Origin: Haliea sp.
GTDB taxonomy: Bacteria; Pseudomonadota; Gammaproteobacteria; Pseudomonadales; Halieaceae
DNA: 64,000 bases
Direction of reading: 5' to 3'
Assembly (NCBI GenBank): GCA_016704305.1
Contig: JADJAL010000006.1
Span: 153,708 to 217,707, forward strand
The notes beneath the pieces were generated by a model, which saw only the letters and a program-made list of their open reading frames with translations, was not told the origin of the DNA and ran no database searches. Positions 28,003-37,724 of this stretch are shown here, piece after piece (position 1 is the stretch's first letter; each line of letters begins with the position of its first letter). Position numbers and translations under genes: made by a program.

Positions 28003-29904
28003 ATGTGTGGTATTGCCGGACTTTTCGACACTGTCGGTCACAGCGAGTTTAATCGCAATCTGTTGCTGTCGATGAACCAGACCCAGTTCCATCGCGGCCC
28101 CGATGAGGGCGGTGAATTCCTTGAGCCTGGCGTAGCGCTGGCGCATCGACGATTGTCGATCATCGACCTGTCATCCGGCCAGCAACCCATGTTCAGCGCC
28201 GATGGCAATGTCTGCCTCGTGTACAACGGCGAGATTTACAATTTCCGCGAATTGGCGCAAGAGCTGAAGGATATCGGTTACCAGTTTCGCACGCGCTGCG
28301 ATACCGAGGTGATCATTTATGCCTGGCAGGAGTGGGGCGCGGACTGTGTAAAGCGCTTTCGCGGCATGTTTGCCTTCGCGCTGTACGACAAAGCGCGGCA
28401 GTGCCTGTTTCTGGCGCGCGATCGCCTTGGCGTCAAACCGCTGTTTTTTGCGGTGGTGGACGGCCACACGCTGATCTTCGGTTCCGAGCTGAAGGTGCTC
28501 AAGCCGCACCCGGCACTCTCGCGCCGGCTTGAGCCCCAGGCGGTGGAAGACTACTTTGCGCTGGGCTACATACCCGAACCCAAGACCATCTACCGCGATG
28601 CCTACAAACTTCGCCCGGGGCATACCCTGCTGGTCGAGCGCGGCAAACCCTTGCCTGCCCAGCACGAGTACTGGGATGTGCCCTTCACGCCAGTTGCCGT
28701 CGGTAGCGAACGCGATCTGTGTGATGAAGTGTTTGCCCGTTTGCGCGAGGCAGTGGAGATCAGGCTGGTGGCGGAAGTGCCACTCGGGGCGTTTCTGTCC
28801 GGCGGCGTGGACTCCAGCGCGGTGGTGGCCGCGATGGCGCAATTGCAGAACGACCCCGTCAACACCTGCGCCATCGGGTTCGATGTGCCACAGTTCAATG
28901 AAACTGATTTTGCCCGCCAGGTGGCGCAGCGCTACAACACCAATCACTTCGAAAGAATTGTCGCCAGCGACGATTTTGATTTGCTGGATACGCTGGGAGC
29001 ACTCTACGACGAGCCCTATGCCGACAGTTCCGCCATACCCACGTATCGAGTGTGCCAGCTGGCGCGCGAACGCGTAACGGTGGCTTTGTCCGGGGACGGC
29101 GGCGATGAGAACTTTGCCGGTTACAGGCGTTATCGCTGGCACATGAATGAGGAGCGGCTCAGGGGTGCGTTGCCACTGGGATTGCGCAAACCGTTGTTCG
29201 GGGCGCTGGGGCGACTGTATCCCAAACTGGACTGGGCCCCGCGCATGTTTCGCGCGAAAACCACCTTCGAGGCGCTGGCGCGCAATTCCGTCGAAGCCTA
29301 CCTGCACTCGGTATCGCTGACGTCTGAAGAGCAACGCAAGGCCATGTTCAGCCCTGCCATGCACCGCGAGTTGCAGGGCTACCGAGCCATCGAGACATTC
29401 AACTACCATGCCGCTCGCAGCCCCACCGATGACCCGCTGTCGATGATTCAATACCTGGATATGAAGACGTACCTGGTTGGGGATATCCTGACCAAAGTTG
29501 ACCGCGCCAGCATGGCGCACTCGTTGGAAGTGCGGGAGCCACTGCTGGATCACAAATTCATGGAGTGGATATCGGGCCTGCCAGTGGATTACAAACTGCG
29601 TGGACAGGAAGGCAAATATATTCTGAAGAAAGCGCTGGAGCCGCACCTCTCGCGCGATGTGCTGTACCGCCCGAAAATGGGCTTTGGCGTGCCCATCGGC
29701 AAGTGGTTTCGCGGTCCCTTGCGGCAGCGCCTGCGGGAGTCATTGCTGGAGGGTGGCCTGGCGCAGACCGGGATGTTCAACCAGGGCTATCTGGAAAAGC
29801 TGGTGAACGACCATCAATCGGGCTTGCGCGAGTACAGCGCGCCTCTGTGGTCGCTGATGATGTTCCAGGCAGCCATTGCCAATGACGACTTCACGGTAAG
29901 GTGA
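28003..29904 (+). CDS. XrtA/PEP-CTERM system amidotransferase (asparagine-synthase family)
   Basis: A 633-residue class II glutamine amidotransferase. Catalytic Cys2 is in MCGIAGLFD, glutaminase residues lie in HRRLSIIDLSSGQQPM and YNGEIYNF, and the ATP-pyrophosphatase motif is FLSGGVDSSAVVA. A synthetase core (ALSGDGGDENFAGYRRY) and the KVDRASMAHSLEVREPLLDH segment follow. The family uses Gln-derived ammonia to amidate carboxylates. In an exosortase locus a uronic acid such as GalNAcA is a reasonable substrate (inference). It has an intact glutaminase site, unlike the paralogue at 45.8-47.7 kb. The stop overlaps the next glycosyltransferase start (GTGA). Confidence 0.92.
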   Translation: MCGIAGLFDTVGHSEFNRNLLLSMNQTQFHRGPDEGGEFLEPGVALAHRRLSIIDLSSGQQPMFSADGNVCLVYNGEIYNFRELAQELKDIGYQFRTRCDTEVIIYAWQEWGADCVKRFRGMFAFALYDKARQCLFLARDRLGVKPLFFAVVDGHTLIFGSELKVLKPHPALSRRLEPQAVEDYFALGYIPEPKTIYRDAYKLRPGHTLLVERGKPLPAQHEYWDVPFTPVAVGSERDLCDEVFARLREAVEIRLVAEVPLGAFLSGGVDSSAVVAAMAQLQNDPVNTCAIGFDVPQFNETDFARQVAQRYNTNHFERIVASDDFDLLDTLGALYDEPYADSSAIPTYRVCQLARERVTVALSGDGGDENFAGYRRYRWHMNEERLRGALPLGLRKPLFGALGRLYPKLDWAPRMFRAKTTFEALARNSVEAYLHSVSLTSEEQRKAMFSPAMHRELQGYRAIETFNYHAARSPTDDPLSMIQYLDMKTYLVGDILTKVDRASMAHSLEVREPLLDHKFMEWISGLPVDYKLRGQEGKYILKKALEPHLSRDVLYRPKMGFGVPIGKWFRGPLRQRLRESLLEGGLAQTGMFNQGYLEKLVNDHQSGLREYSAPLWSLMMFQAAIANDDFTVR

Positions 29905-30980
29905 CGGGCGTGCGTTTAGGGCTGGTCGGGCCTCTGCCGCCGCCTAACGGCGGTATGGCGATGCAAACCTTGCAGCTGGCGCGGTTGTTGGCGGACGAGG
30001 GGCTGGCGGTGGAACTGGTGCAGACGAACGCACCCTACAGGCCCGCGCTGGTGGGTAGGATAAAGGGGTTGCGCGCGCTGTTTCGAATCTTGCCGTATCT
30101 GTGGCGCGTCTGGCGCATGGCCGGTCGCAACGACGTGATTCACCTGATGGCCAATTCCGGCTGGTCCTGGCAGCTGTTTGCAGCGCCGGTGATCTGGATC
30201 GGCTGGCTGCGCAGGAAGCCCGTTATCGTGAATTACCGTGGCGGTGAGGCGCGCGAGTACCTGGGCGCCTCGGCGCGCTGGGTCAAGCCGTCGCTGGCGC
30301 GGGCGGCACAACTGGTCGTGCCGTCCGGCTTTCTGCGCGAGGTGTTCAGTGAGTTCGGCGTGCCGGCAACAGTGATTCCGAATATCATCGACCTCGATAC
30401 GTTTTACCCGTCGCCGGACAGCCCGAATGAGTCCGTGTTTACCTTGGTGATTACGCGCAACCTCGAGCCCATTTACGGGCTGGATACCGCGATTCGTGCG
30501 CTGGCACTGGCCAGGGAGGCGATCCCTGCGATCCAGCTCAAGATTGCCGGCAGCGGTCCACAGGGTGAGGAACTGCAGCGCCTGGTAGACAGGCTTGGCC
30601 TCGGTAGCGCGGTGGTGTTCCTGGGGCGCCTGGAGCGCCAACAGATTGTCGAGTTGTACCACGGTGCACACGCGATGCTGAATCCTTCCAGAGTGGATAA
30701 CATGCCCAATTCGGTGCTCGAGGCCCTGGCGTGCGGGCTGCCGGTTATTTCCACCAATGTGGGCGGAGTGCCCTATATTGTGGAGGACGGGCAAACTGCG
30801 ATGCTGGTACCGCGCGATGATGCACAAGCCATGGCACAGGCTGTAGTCAAGCTTTACTCCGACACGACCCTGCGCAGCCAGTTGCGGGACAGGGGCTGTC
30901 GGGCAGTGGCGCAGTATGCGTGGAACGAGGTCAAGCCTCAGTGGCTGGCGCTCTACCATTCCTGCGGGGCCCTGGCATGA
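29901..30980 (+). CDS. Exosortase A-associated glycosyltransferase, family 4
   Basis: A 359-residue GT-B enzyme. It has a N-terminal loop LVGPLPPPNGGMAMQTLQLA, acceptor-side segments, then IPNIIDLDTFYPSPD, LVITRNLEPIYGLDTAI, LKIAGSGPQGEEL, and the donor-site motif NPSRVDNMPNSVLEALACGL. The start is GTG at 29901, coupled to the amidotransferase by GTGA. Its stop overlaps the ATG of the CapK-like ligase (ATGA). It adds one sugar to the polysaccharide repeat; donor and linkage cannot be read from the sequence. Confidence 0.88.
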   Translation: MTGVRLGLVGPLPPPNGGMAMQTLQLARLLADEGLAVELVQTNAPYRPALVGRIKGLRALFRILPYLWRVWRMAGRNDVIHLMANSGWSWQLFAAPVIWIGWLRRKPVIVNYRGGEAREYLGASARWVKPSLARAAQLVVPSGFLREVFSEFGVPATVIPNIIDLDTFYPSPDSPNESVFTLVITRNLEPIYGLDTAIRALALAREAIPAIQLKIAGSGPQGEELQRLVDRLGLGSAVVFLGRLERQQIVELYHGAHAMLNPSRVDNMPNSVLEALACGLPVISTNVGGVPYIVEDGQTAMLVPRDDAQAMAQAVVKLYSDTTLRSQLRDRGCRAVAQYAWNEVKPQWLALYHSCGALA

Positions 30981-32326
30981 ACCTGTATACAAAACTGGTA
31001 TCCGGCGGTCTGTTTCCGCTGCATGAACGGCTCAAAGGGCACAGCACGGTCGAGGTGCTGCGCGCAATGGAGCGCTCGCAGTGGCTGCCCGCCGCGGAAC
31101 TGGAGCAATTGCAGGGCAGGCGCCTGCGGGATTTTCTGGGGCGCATCGGCAAGCATGTGCCGTACTATCGCGAGCTTTTCGCCACGCTGGATTTCGACCC
31201 CGCCGCTGTCAAGAGCAGCGCGGATCTGCAGCGGCTGCCGTTGACGGGGAAAGCCGATATACGCGCAAACATGGAGCGCCTGACGGCGGACAATGCCGGA
31301 AAGCTGGAAAAATTCAGTACCGGAGGCTCCAGCGGTGAACCGCTCATTTTCTACCGTGGCAAAGAGCGGGTCAGTCACGATGTCGCGGCCAAGTGGCGGG
31401 CCACTCGCTGGTGGGATGTGGACATCGGCGATCCCGAGATAGTGGTATGGGGTTCGCCGATCGAGTTGGGTTCGCAGGACCGGATACGACTGGTGCGCGA
31501 TAAATTCCTGCGCACTGAACTGCTGTCCGCGTTCGAGATGTCCAATGCCAACCTGCTGCAGTTCACCCGGCGTATCAGGAAGCTGCGCCCGCGCATGCTG
31601 TTCGGCTATCCGTCCTCACTGGCCCTGCTGGCGGAGTATGTCACCAGCAACGGTTACACCGTGGATGACCTGGGCATCAAAGTGGTTTTTGTGACGTCCG
31701 AGCGTCTCTATCCGCATCAGCGTGCGGCGATTGAACGCGCATTTGGCGCACCGGTAGCCAATGGCTATGGCGGCAGGGACGCAGGTTTTATCGCCCACCA
31801 GTGTCCGCAGGGTGCCTTGCATATTACGGCCGAAGACATCGTTGTTGAAATAGTATCTGCCGATGGACGCGTGTTGCCGGCGGGGGAGAAAGGCGAAATC
31901 GTTATAACGCACCTGGCCACGGGTGATTTCCCCTTCGTGCGTTATCGCACCGGCGATGTCGGCAGCCTGTCCAACGAGACCTGTTCCTGCGGTCGCGGCC
32001 TGCCGGTGCTGGCAGAAATAGAGGGACGGTCAACGGATTTTATCAAGGCCGCAGATGGCACTGTGCTGCATGGCCTGGCGTTGATTTACGTGTTGCGGGA
32101 AATTCCCGAGGTGGAAGAATTCAAGATCGTTCAGGAAACCATCACCAGAATGACGGTGCAGATTGTCACTTCGGTGAGCGATACTGCGGAGTTGGAGCGC
32201 AAGGTGACGGAACAATTCAGGCGGCGATTGGGGGATTCCCTGGTGCTCAACTTCGTCTACGTCAGTACAATTGAGCGCGAGGCATCGGGAAAGTTTCGAT
32301 ATGTTGTCAGTCAGCTCACAAGCTAG
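30977..32326 (+). CDS. CapK / phenylacetate-CoA ligase-like adenylate-forming protein
   Basis: A 449-residue ANL-superfamily protein of the PaaK/CapK branch. Motifs are LPLTGKADIRANMERL, the Gly/Ser-rich AMP-binding loop FSTGGSSGEPLIFYRG, FGYPSSLALLAEY, NGYGGRDAGFIAHQC, RYRTGDVGSL and a C-terminal lysine in EREASGKFRYVV. Four Cys in NETCSCGRGL and AHQCP fit the zinc-binding loop of PaaK-like enzymes. Such proteins are common in capsule and exosortase loci, probably activating an acid for attachment to a sugar. ATG 30977 overlaps the upstream stop by 4 bp. Confidence 0.85.
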   Translation: MNLYTKLVSGGLFPLHERLKGHSTVEVLRAMERSQWLPAAELEQLQGRRLRDFLGRIGKHVPYYRELFATLDFDPAAVKSSADLQRLPLTGKADIRANMERLTADNAGKLEKFSTGGSSGEPLIFYRGKERVSHDVAAKWRATRWWDVDIGDPEIVVWGSPIELGSQDRIRLVRDKFLRTELLSAFEMSNANLLQFTRRIRKLRPRMLFGYPSSLALLAEYVTSNGYTVDDLGIKVVFVTSERLYPHQRAAIERAFGAPVANGYGGRDAGFIAHQCPQGALHITAEDIVVEIVSADGRVLPAGEKGEIVITHLATGDFPFVRYRTGDVGSLSNETCSCGRGLPVLAEIEGRSTDFIKAADGTVLHGLALIYVLREIPEVEEFKIVQETITRMTVQIVTSVSDTAELERKVTEQFRRRLGDSLVLNFVYVSTIEREASGKFRYVVSQLTS

Positions 32327-32350
32327 CGTAGCGACCAGGGAGACGACCTG

Positions 32351-33661
32351 ATGCGCGACGTCATCATCACTATAATGGTATTCGCTACCATACCCTTTAT
32401 TTTGCGCAATCCCTGGTACGGTGTGCTCACCTGGTCCTGGTTGAGCTATATGAATCCCCACCGTCTGGCCTGGGGCTTTGCCTATAACATGCCCTTTGCA
32501 CAAATCGTGGCGATCGTGCTGTTCTTTTCGCTGCTCATAAGCAAGGAAAAGAAGGGTCTCCCCGCCAATTCCCTGGTGGTTGTCTGGGTGGTATTCCTGG
32601 TATGGCTGTCTATCAGCACAGTCTTCGCTGTATACCCCGATCTTGCCGTGCTGCAATTGCAAAAGGTGCTCAAGATACAACTGGTCACGTTCGTGACCCT
32701 GATGCTGATGCGGGACTTTGAACGTGTGAATCAGCTTATCTGGGTGATCGTATTCTCCATCGGCTTTTACAGCGTGAAAGGCGGTATTTTTACGATCATG
32801 ACGGGCGGTGGGTATCATGTGTTTGGCCCTGATGGCAGTGATATCCAGGAAAACAACGCGCTCGCTGTGGCCGTGCTGATGATCATACCGCTGATGATTT
32901 ATCTGTACAGATACCCGCCGCGTGACTGGGTCAAGAAGATCATGCCCTACTGCATATTATTCAGTCTCGCGTCCGTGATCGGTTCCCAATCGCGCGGGGC
33001 CGTGCTGGCGATACTCGCGGTCGGCGCGTTTTTCTGGTGGAAAACCAAGAGCAAGCTGCTCACAGCGATGGCATTCGTATTGTTGACGATGCTGGTGCTG
33101 ATGTTTATGCCGCAGAGTTGGCATGACCGGGTGAATTCCATCTCCGAGTACCAGCAGGACTCCTCGTCGATGGAGCGTATCCGCGCCTGGGAATACAGCA
33201 TCGCGATAGCGAACGACCGACTGACCGGGGGCGGATTCGCGTCCTGGTCGCCGGAAACCTACTATAAGTATGAAATCTGGTCCGAGAAAGCGTTCGTCGC
33301 GCACAGTATTTACTTCAGCGTCCTGAACGACGGAGGTTGGCCGGGACTGTTCCTCTTCCTGCTCATACTTTTCCTGATGTGGAAGCAGTTGCGAGAGGTC
33401 ATCAAGATAACCGCCAATGACCCGGAACGCGCCGATTACCATTTTCTTGCGCGCATGCTGCAAATATCCATTGTCGCGTTTCTCGCGGGGGGGGCCTTCC
33501 TGAGCCTCTCGTACTTCGATTTGGCATGGCATTTTATGGCAATAACTATCGCACTCAACCATTTGGCGAAGAACCTGTACCAGAGAGAACATGTCGTGAG
33601 CGTGCGGCGGGGTGTCAGGGCTGTGCGCAGGCCCAGAGGGGAGCTGCCGAGTAAGCCCTGA
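32351..33661 (+). CDS. Exosortase A-associated O-glycosylation ligase / polymerase (Wzy/WaaL superfamily)
   Basis: A 436-residue polytopic membrane protein with roughly eleven hydrophobic helices. It carries the PEP-CTERM O-glycosylation ligase hallmarks: NPWYGVLTWSWLSYMNPHRL near the N-terminus, VIGSQSRGAVLAI, and a long periplasmic loop with ERIRAWEYSIAIANDRLTGG and HSIYFSVLNDGGWPGLFLFL. It either polymerises lipid-linked repeats or attaches glycan to protein at the periplasmic face. ATG 32351 follows GGGAGA. It is the last gene of the plus-strand core operon. After it, 33662-33817 holds no gene that I can support. Confidence 0.92.
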   Translation: MRDVIITIMVFATIPFILRNPWYGVLTWSWLSYMNPHRLAWGFAYNMPFAQIVAIVLFFSLLISKEKKGLPANSLVVVWVVFLVWLSISTVFAVYPDLAVLQLQKVLKIQLVTFVTLMLMRDFERVNQLIWVIVFSIGFYSVKGGIFTIMTGGGYHVFGPDGSDIQENNALAVAVLMIIPLMIYLYRYPPRDWVKKIMPYCILFSLASVIGSQSRGAVLAILAVGAFFWWKTKSKLLTAMAFVLLTMLVLMFMPQSWHDRVNSISEYQQDSSSMERIRAWEYSIAIANDRLTGGGFASWSPETYYKYEIWSEKAFVAHSIYFSVLNDGGWPGLFLFLLILFLMWKQLREVIKITANDPERADYHFLARMLQISIVAFLAGGAFLSLSYFDLAWHFMAITIALNHLAKNLYQREHVVSVRRGVRAVRRPRGELPSKP

Positions 33662-33817
33662 GCCAGTTGCCCCTCGCGTCGCAGCTGGCGCTGACGTGCT
33701 TATCCTTGCAGGGTGGGTATTGGAAGAAGCAGAATTCTTGCAACAATATTTAGAGAGTAGATACATCCGGATGTTTTCAACCTGTAATCGAGCCACTGTC
33801 ATGCAGGGCAACTCTTG

Positions 33818-34801
33818 ATGCGCTGGGCAGCCGGCATTGCGGCAAATACTGTGCCACTGGTATTCAATGCGCACCGCAAGCAGCGCTTGGCTATCCTCAT
33901 TTACCACCGCGTAATGCCCGCGCCTGATCCGATGCGCCCCGGCGAACCCACTGTGGACGAATTTGACTCGCAGATGCACCTACTGCGGCAGTATTTTCAT
34001 CCCCTGCCGCTGGTGGAAGCGGTAGAGCGACTGCAGACGGGGACGTTGCCCGATGGCGCAGTGTGCGTGACGTTCGATGATGGCTACGCTGATAATGAAA
34101 TTCACGCGCGGCCCGTCCTTGATAAATACCGCATACCGGCAACGGTTTTTGTCAGTACCGGATTTCTGAACGGCGGACGTATGTGGAATGACACAGTGAT
34201 TGAGGTGATACGCGGCTGCAAGGATTCCGCGCTGGACCTGCGGGAACTCAATCTGGGTTGTTATCCACTGGGCACCATCGAGCAGCGCCGCCAAGCTGCC
34301 GATAATATCCTGGTGCAGATCAAACATCTGGACCCGGGCGCAAGAATTGCGCTGGTGGATCAGATCGCAAAGCATGGCTCCGCGCTACCTGGTGATTTGA
34401 TGCTGACGGATGCCCAGGTGCAGTCCTTGGCACGCAACGGGGTTAGCATCGGCGGGCACACCGTGAACCACCCTATTTTATCGAGTGTTCCAGTTGGCAT
34501 GGCACGCAGGGAGATTCAGGATAGCAAACTGTATCTGGAAAATGTGATACAGGAGCCCGTTGAAGTGTTTGCCTACCCCAATGGCAGGCCTGGACTCGAT
34601 TACGATATTGAGCATCGCAATCTGGTTCGCGAGTTGGGGTTCAAGGTGGCCGTGTCGACACACTGGGGTGTCGGCACCAGAGCGAGCGACAGATACCAGT
34701 TACCGCGGTTCACCCCCTGGGACAGGCATCCCCTGAAGTTCGGGCTGCGATTACTGGGTAACTACAGGCGTCTTGACCCCCTGCTTGTCGCCGGTCGCTA
34801 A
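33818..34801 (+). CDS. Polysaccharide deacetylase family protein (NodB-like)
   Basis: A 327-residue NodB-homology protein. Motif 1 is CVTFDDGYADNEIHARPVL with the catalytic and metal Asp, motif 2 is SIGGHTVNHPILSS with the metal His pair, and FAYPNGRPGLDYD is near the C-terminus. It opens with a short hydrophobic N-terminus and LAILIYHRVMPAPDP. It is different from the XrtA-type deacetylase at 23.4 kb. The ATG at 33818 directly follows an in-frame TTG. Its last 51 bp overlap the 3' end of the TPR gene on the other strand. Confidence 0.88.
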   Translation: MRWAAGIAANTVPLVFNAHRKQRLAILIYHRVMPAPDPMRPGEPTVDEFDSQMHLLRQYFHPLPLVEAVERLQTGTLPDGAVCVTFDDGYADNEIHARPVLDKYRIPATVFVSTGFLNGGRMWNDTVIEVIRGCKDSALDLRELNLGCYPLGTIEQRRQAADNILVQIKHLDPGARIALVDQIAKHGSALPGDLMLTDAQVQSLARNGVSIGGHTVNHPILSSVPVGMARREIQDSKLYLENVIQEPVEVFAYPNGRPGLDYDIEHRNLVRELGFKVAVSTHWGVGTRASDRYQLPRFTPWDRHPLKFGLRLLGNYRRLDPLLVAGR

Positions 34802-35781
34802 TGGCGCGGTCTCTTTGGATTGGTCTTGGGTATTGGCTGTAGTTTTGTTTTCGGGTTTGGGTTTGGGTTGAGCTACGTCTTTGGGCTTGGGCTTGGATGC
34901 GTCGTTGGGTACGGGCTTCTTGGCCTGAGGCTTGGGCTTGGTGTCGCTCGTAGGCTTAGGCTTGTCCTGGGTGTTCTGTTTCGGTTTGGGTTGCCCGTCC
35001 TGTGCGACTTTCTCGCCAGATGCCTTTTTCGCAGCCCCATTTGGCGGTTCCTGGACTTGAACCTTCGGCGCTGCAGTGGTTGCGTTAGCCGGCTTTTCCG
35101 ACCCCGGCCATTGCCCGGCTGCTACCAGCTTGTTCTTTAAACCCGGCAGGGGGATGCCAGCCGCGTACGCTGTTTTTGCCGCTTGCAGTGCTTCGTCGTA
35201 TTTTTTCAATTCCACCAGGGTCAGGCCCATGTTGTACAACGTCAGGACGTCGTCTGGCCTGAGACGATTTGCTTGCTGATAGGACACCAGGGCGGCGTCA
35301 TATTTCTGTGCCTTGTGCAGGAGCATACCGAACATCATGTAAGGAACCGGGTCATTGGGGCTGAACGCGATGGCGCGTTGCAATTGGCATTCTGCGGGCG
35401 GTATCTGTGCGTCGTCGGGCCATTCCCACAACACCATTCTGTAGCGCATGGCGCTGTACAGCGCTCGGTGATGGTTTGGCCATGCGCCGATGGTGTAAGC
35501 GATATCGTTTATCGCCTCCGAGGTATTACCATGCTCCAGTCGCTCAACCTCAGGCGTAAAGTGGGCCCTCTCCACCACCTCCAACTCAGCCGGCAGTTGC
35601 GCGCGCCTGAGATAGTCGTGGGGACCGAAGCTGACGTAGTTGCCAACGCATTTTCCCCGGTCAGTGTTTGCCCGACCCACGGAGCCGGGTCTGCTGAGTG
35701 TCCTTGCGTGCTGATGCCCAGGACGATCATGCCAAAAAGCATGGAAGTAAGGGCACGACTTTTTACACTGGGTGCAGTCAT
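34751..35781 (-). CDS. Exported TPR protein with Lys/Pro-rich tail, one frame break
   Basis: The N-terminal signal peptide (KSRALTSMLFGMIVLGISTQ, ending GHSA) is in one minus frame. From about 35655 the protein continues in the -1 frame with CVGNYVSFGPHDYLRRAQLP. One extra A in the A4 run (plus-strand TTTT at 35651-35654) gives a seamless TGEKCVGNY junction, so a missing base is the likely cause. It has about three TPR units (ALYSAMRYRMVLWEW, VPYMMFGMLLHKAQKYDAAL, LTLYNMGLTLVELKKYDEAL), then a 110-residue basic Pro/Lys/Gln tail with repeated PKPK. It is probably periplasmic. The specific role is unknown. Confidence 0.75.
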
Positions 35782-35898
35782 TGTTGGGCTCGGTAAATGC
35801 TACGAATTGTGAATTTTAGCGTAATTGATACTCGGGTGTAAGGTTTGTCCGTGGCCTCGAATGAGAAGGACGTAGCAACTCGCAAGCTGATTCGCAGT

Positions 35899-36711
35899 TC
35901 ATAGCAGTGATTCGTCCACTACGCTGCGCCTGCTGCTGAGTTTGATCATGGTGCTTCGCGCTTCGCGATATGCGCTGTTTGCGCTTTGCAGCAAATCCTC
36001 CTGCGGCGACCATCCCAGATGGCGCGATGCTTCCTTGCGAATATGGCCGGCCCTCAGTGCCTCTGAACTGTCGCCATATCGTTCCCTTGAGGTGTGCTGT
36101 TGCAGGGCATAGGTGTCAGAAAGCGGCGTGCGCAGTTGCAGCCAGTCACTCAGGCTACCGAGGCACTCGTCCGTTTGAAGTTTCAGCGAGTCAGAATCGA
36201 AGTAGAAAAAGTCCTGTTCCAGCGATTCGGCGATCGCTTCCAATACGGCTAAACGCTTTATGTAGTAGTGAGTTGCGAACGCCTCAGAGTTGAATTCGTG
36301 TGCGGGATCGATGCGGGCATACAGTTTCAATATGCTGGGTATGACGTCCTTGGGTTGCCGCAAGCAAAAAATCGATCTGGCCCGACTGCCATTCAGTACA
36401 TCCAGGGAAACGCTATGTTCGTTGTGCAGGATCTTGTCAAACATGTAGGAAAAGCCAGGTTTGGCGCTTTCCTGCTGAAAATAGAGCAGCTTTTGCCTGA
36501 TCGGGCTCTTCCAACTGTAATAGCCAATGTGCATTTCGTAGTAGCCGCAGATGGCTGGATTGGAACCCATGATGTGGCCGAACAAGCTGGTGTAGGCACG
36601 CATATGGCTCAGCAGGAATATATGCTTTTTCGGCACGATTATGGCGGCACTCTTGCGCACATTGGGCAGAAGGGTGGACATAAAATTACCTGGCTTGTTG
36701 GGCGCGTTCAC
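35899..36711 (-). CDS. Sulfotransferase family protein (copy 1)
   Basis: A 270-residue cytoplasmic PAPS-dependent sulfotransferase-like protein. The 5'-phosphosulfate loop is in IFLLSHMRAYTSLFGHIMG and the 3'-phosphate segment in FCLRQPKDVIPSILKLY. It ends with a helical region containing RYGDSSEALRAGHIRKEASR. The start is GTG at 36711, overlapping the GT2 stop by 4 bp (GTGA). It is therefore in an operon with that glycosyltransferase. Likely role: sulfation of a sugar hydroxyl in the exported polysaccharide, which fits a marine bacterium (inference). Confidence 0.75.
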   Translation of the reverse strand: MNAPNKPGNFMSTLLPNVRKSAAIIVPKKHIFLLSHMRAYTSLFGHIMGSNPAICGYYEMHIGYYSWKSPIRQKLLYFQQESAKPGFSYMFDKILHNEHSVSLDVLNGSRARSIFCLRQPKDVIPSILKLYARIDPAHEFNSEAFATHYYIKRLAVLEAIAESLEQDFFYFDSDSLKLQTDECLGSLSDWLQLRTPLSDTYALQQHTSRERYGDSSEALRAGHIRKEASRHLGWSPQEDLLQSANSAYREARSTMIKLSSRRSVVDESLL

Positions 36712-37724
36712 TTGATATTGTCTTCAGATTCATAGTGAGGCTTCCGCCAGGACTGGAGCGTGAGGTATAGCGTATAGACAAGCCAACGGGGATTGAACCC
36801 GTTGATCAAGGCGGCCCTCGCGTAATACGCCGCGCTCCTGTATTGCTTGCTTTTTGCCAGTAACGTGGCTGCGTGTTTGAGCTCGTACGTTTTCCCGCGG
36901 CAGCAGAATCGTACCACTTCGTCCTTTTTGCACAGCGATATACCCTTGTCGTAGACGCGCATTTGATAGAGCTTTTTCTGCATGCTCGAGTGCACTGTGG
37001 ACAAGTTTTTTTTTGCGTTTGCATCCGGGACGTTGTGCAACGAAGTAAATCGAGTGCTGAACAGGATGACGCTGGCAGCATCAACCGATCGGATGAAAAC
37101 ATCCCTGTCATTCTCGTAGCGGATGCTCTCGTCCATTCCCCCCAGGGACTGATAAAAGTTGCGCTCGAATATGCTGCAGTTCAAGTGGGCGAATCCGCCG
37201 CCAGAGAGCAAAAATGCGGCATCAACTCGATAGCAGTCCTCACTGTTTTTCTCTCGCTGCGTTGCGCCATGTATGAGTTCGCTCAGCCAGATGTCTTGTG
37301 TCTGCATGACGCCATCTGAATCAACGGCGCACTGGTTGCTGTAATGGACATCCACAGCCTCTTTGGCGGCTGAGACGTTGCATGCGGCATGCTCGAGGTA
37401 GTGCGCATCCGTCCAGTAATCATCGTCATCGAGGAAGCACAGGTAACGCCCCGAGGAGTGCTGGGCGCCGACATTCATGGTGTAGCTTGATCCATGGCCG
37501 TTGGGTCGGTGGACGAGTCGCAGAAATGTCACCTGCGGATATCGTGCATCCAATTCCGCGTACACGGCCTGGTTGGCGTCGGAGGAACCGTCAACAACGA
37601 CGATGATTTCCTTCTCTGCGAACGATTGTTCCATCACGGAGCGAAGGGCTATCTGAAAAAGCTCGGGTCGGTCTCTGGTGGAAATTATGACGGAAAAAAA
37701 TGGAGGACTATCTGCTACTGCCAT
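36708..37724 (-). CDS. Glycosyltransferase family 2
   Basis: A 338-residue GT-A enzyme. The N-terminal nucleotide-binding strand is FFSVIISTRDRPELFQIALR, followed by IIVVVDGSSDANQAVY and the metal-binding acidic run RYLCFLDDDDYWTDAHYLEH. A second half has GGFAHLNCSIFERNFYQSLG and MDESIRYENDRDVFIRSV, typical acceptor-side acidic residues. No membrane segment is present. It is coupled to a sulfotransferase gene downstream. The divergent plus-strand gene begins 437 bp away. Confidence 0.9.
   Translation of the reverse strand: MAVADSPPFFSVIISTRDRPELFQIALRSVMEQSFAEKEIIVVVDGSSDANQAVYAELDARYPQVTFLRLVHRPNGHGSSYTMNVGAQHSSGRYLCFLDDDDYWTDAHYLEHAACNVSAAKEAVDVHYSNQCAVDSDGVMQTQDIWLSELIHGATQREKNSEDCYRVDAAFLLSGGGFAHLNCSIFERNFYQSLGGMDESIRYENDRDVFIRSVDAASVILFSTRFTSLHNVPDANAKKNLSTVHSSMQKKLYQMRVYDKGISLCKKDEVVRFCCRGKTYELKHAATLLAKSKQYRSAAYYARAALINGFNPRWLVYTLYLTLQSWRKPHYESEDNIK

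Noticed and set aside
28171..29646. A 491-codon open frame on the minus strand
   Set aside because: It lies wholly opposite the amidotransferase gene, whose catalytic motifs are all present. The antisense peptide is His/Arg/Gln-rich with no domain, as expected from GC-rich antisense translation.
29916..30992. A 358-codon open frame on the minus strand
   Set aside because: Antisense shadow of the family 4 glycosyltransferase gene. It has low complexity, a basic composition and no recognisable motif.
33662..33817. Short open frame between the O-ligase and the deacetylase
   Set aside because: No ribosome site or family resemblance. It runs over the end of the O-ligase gene in another frame.
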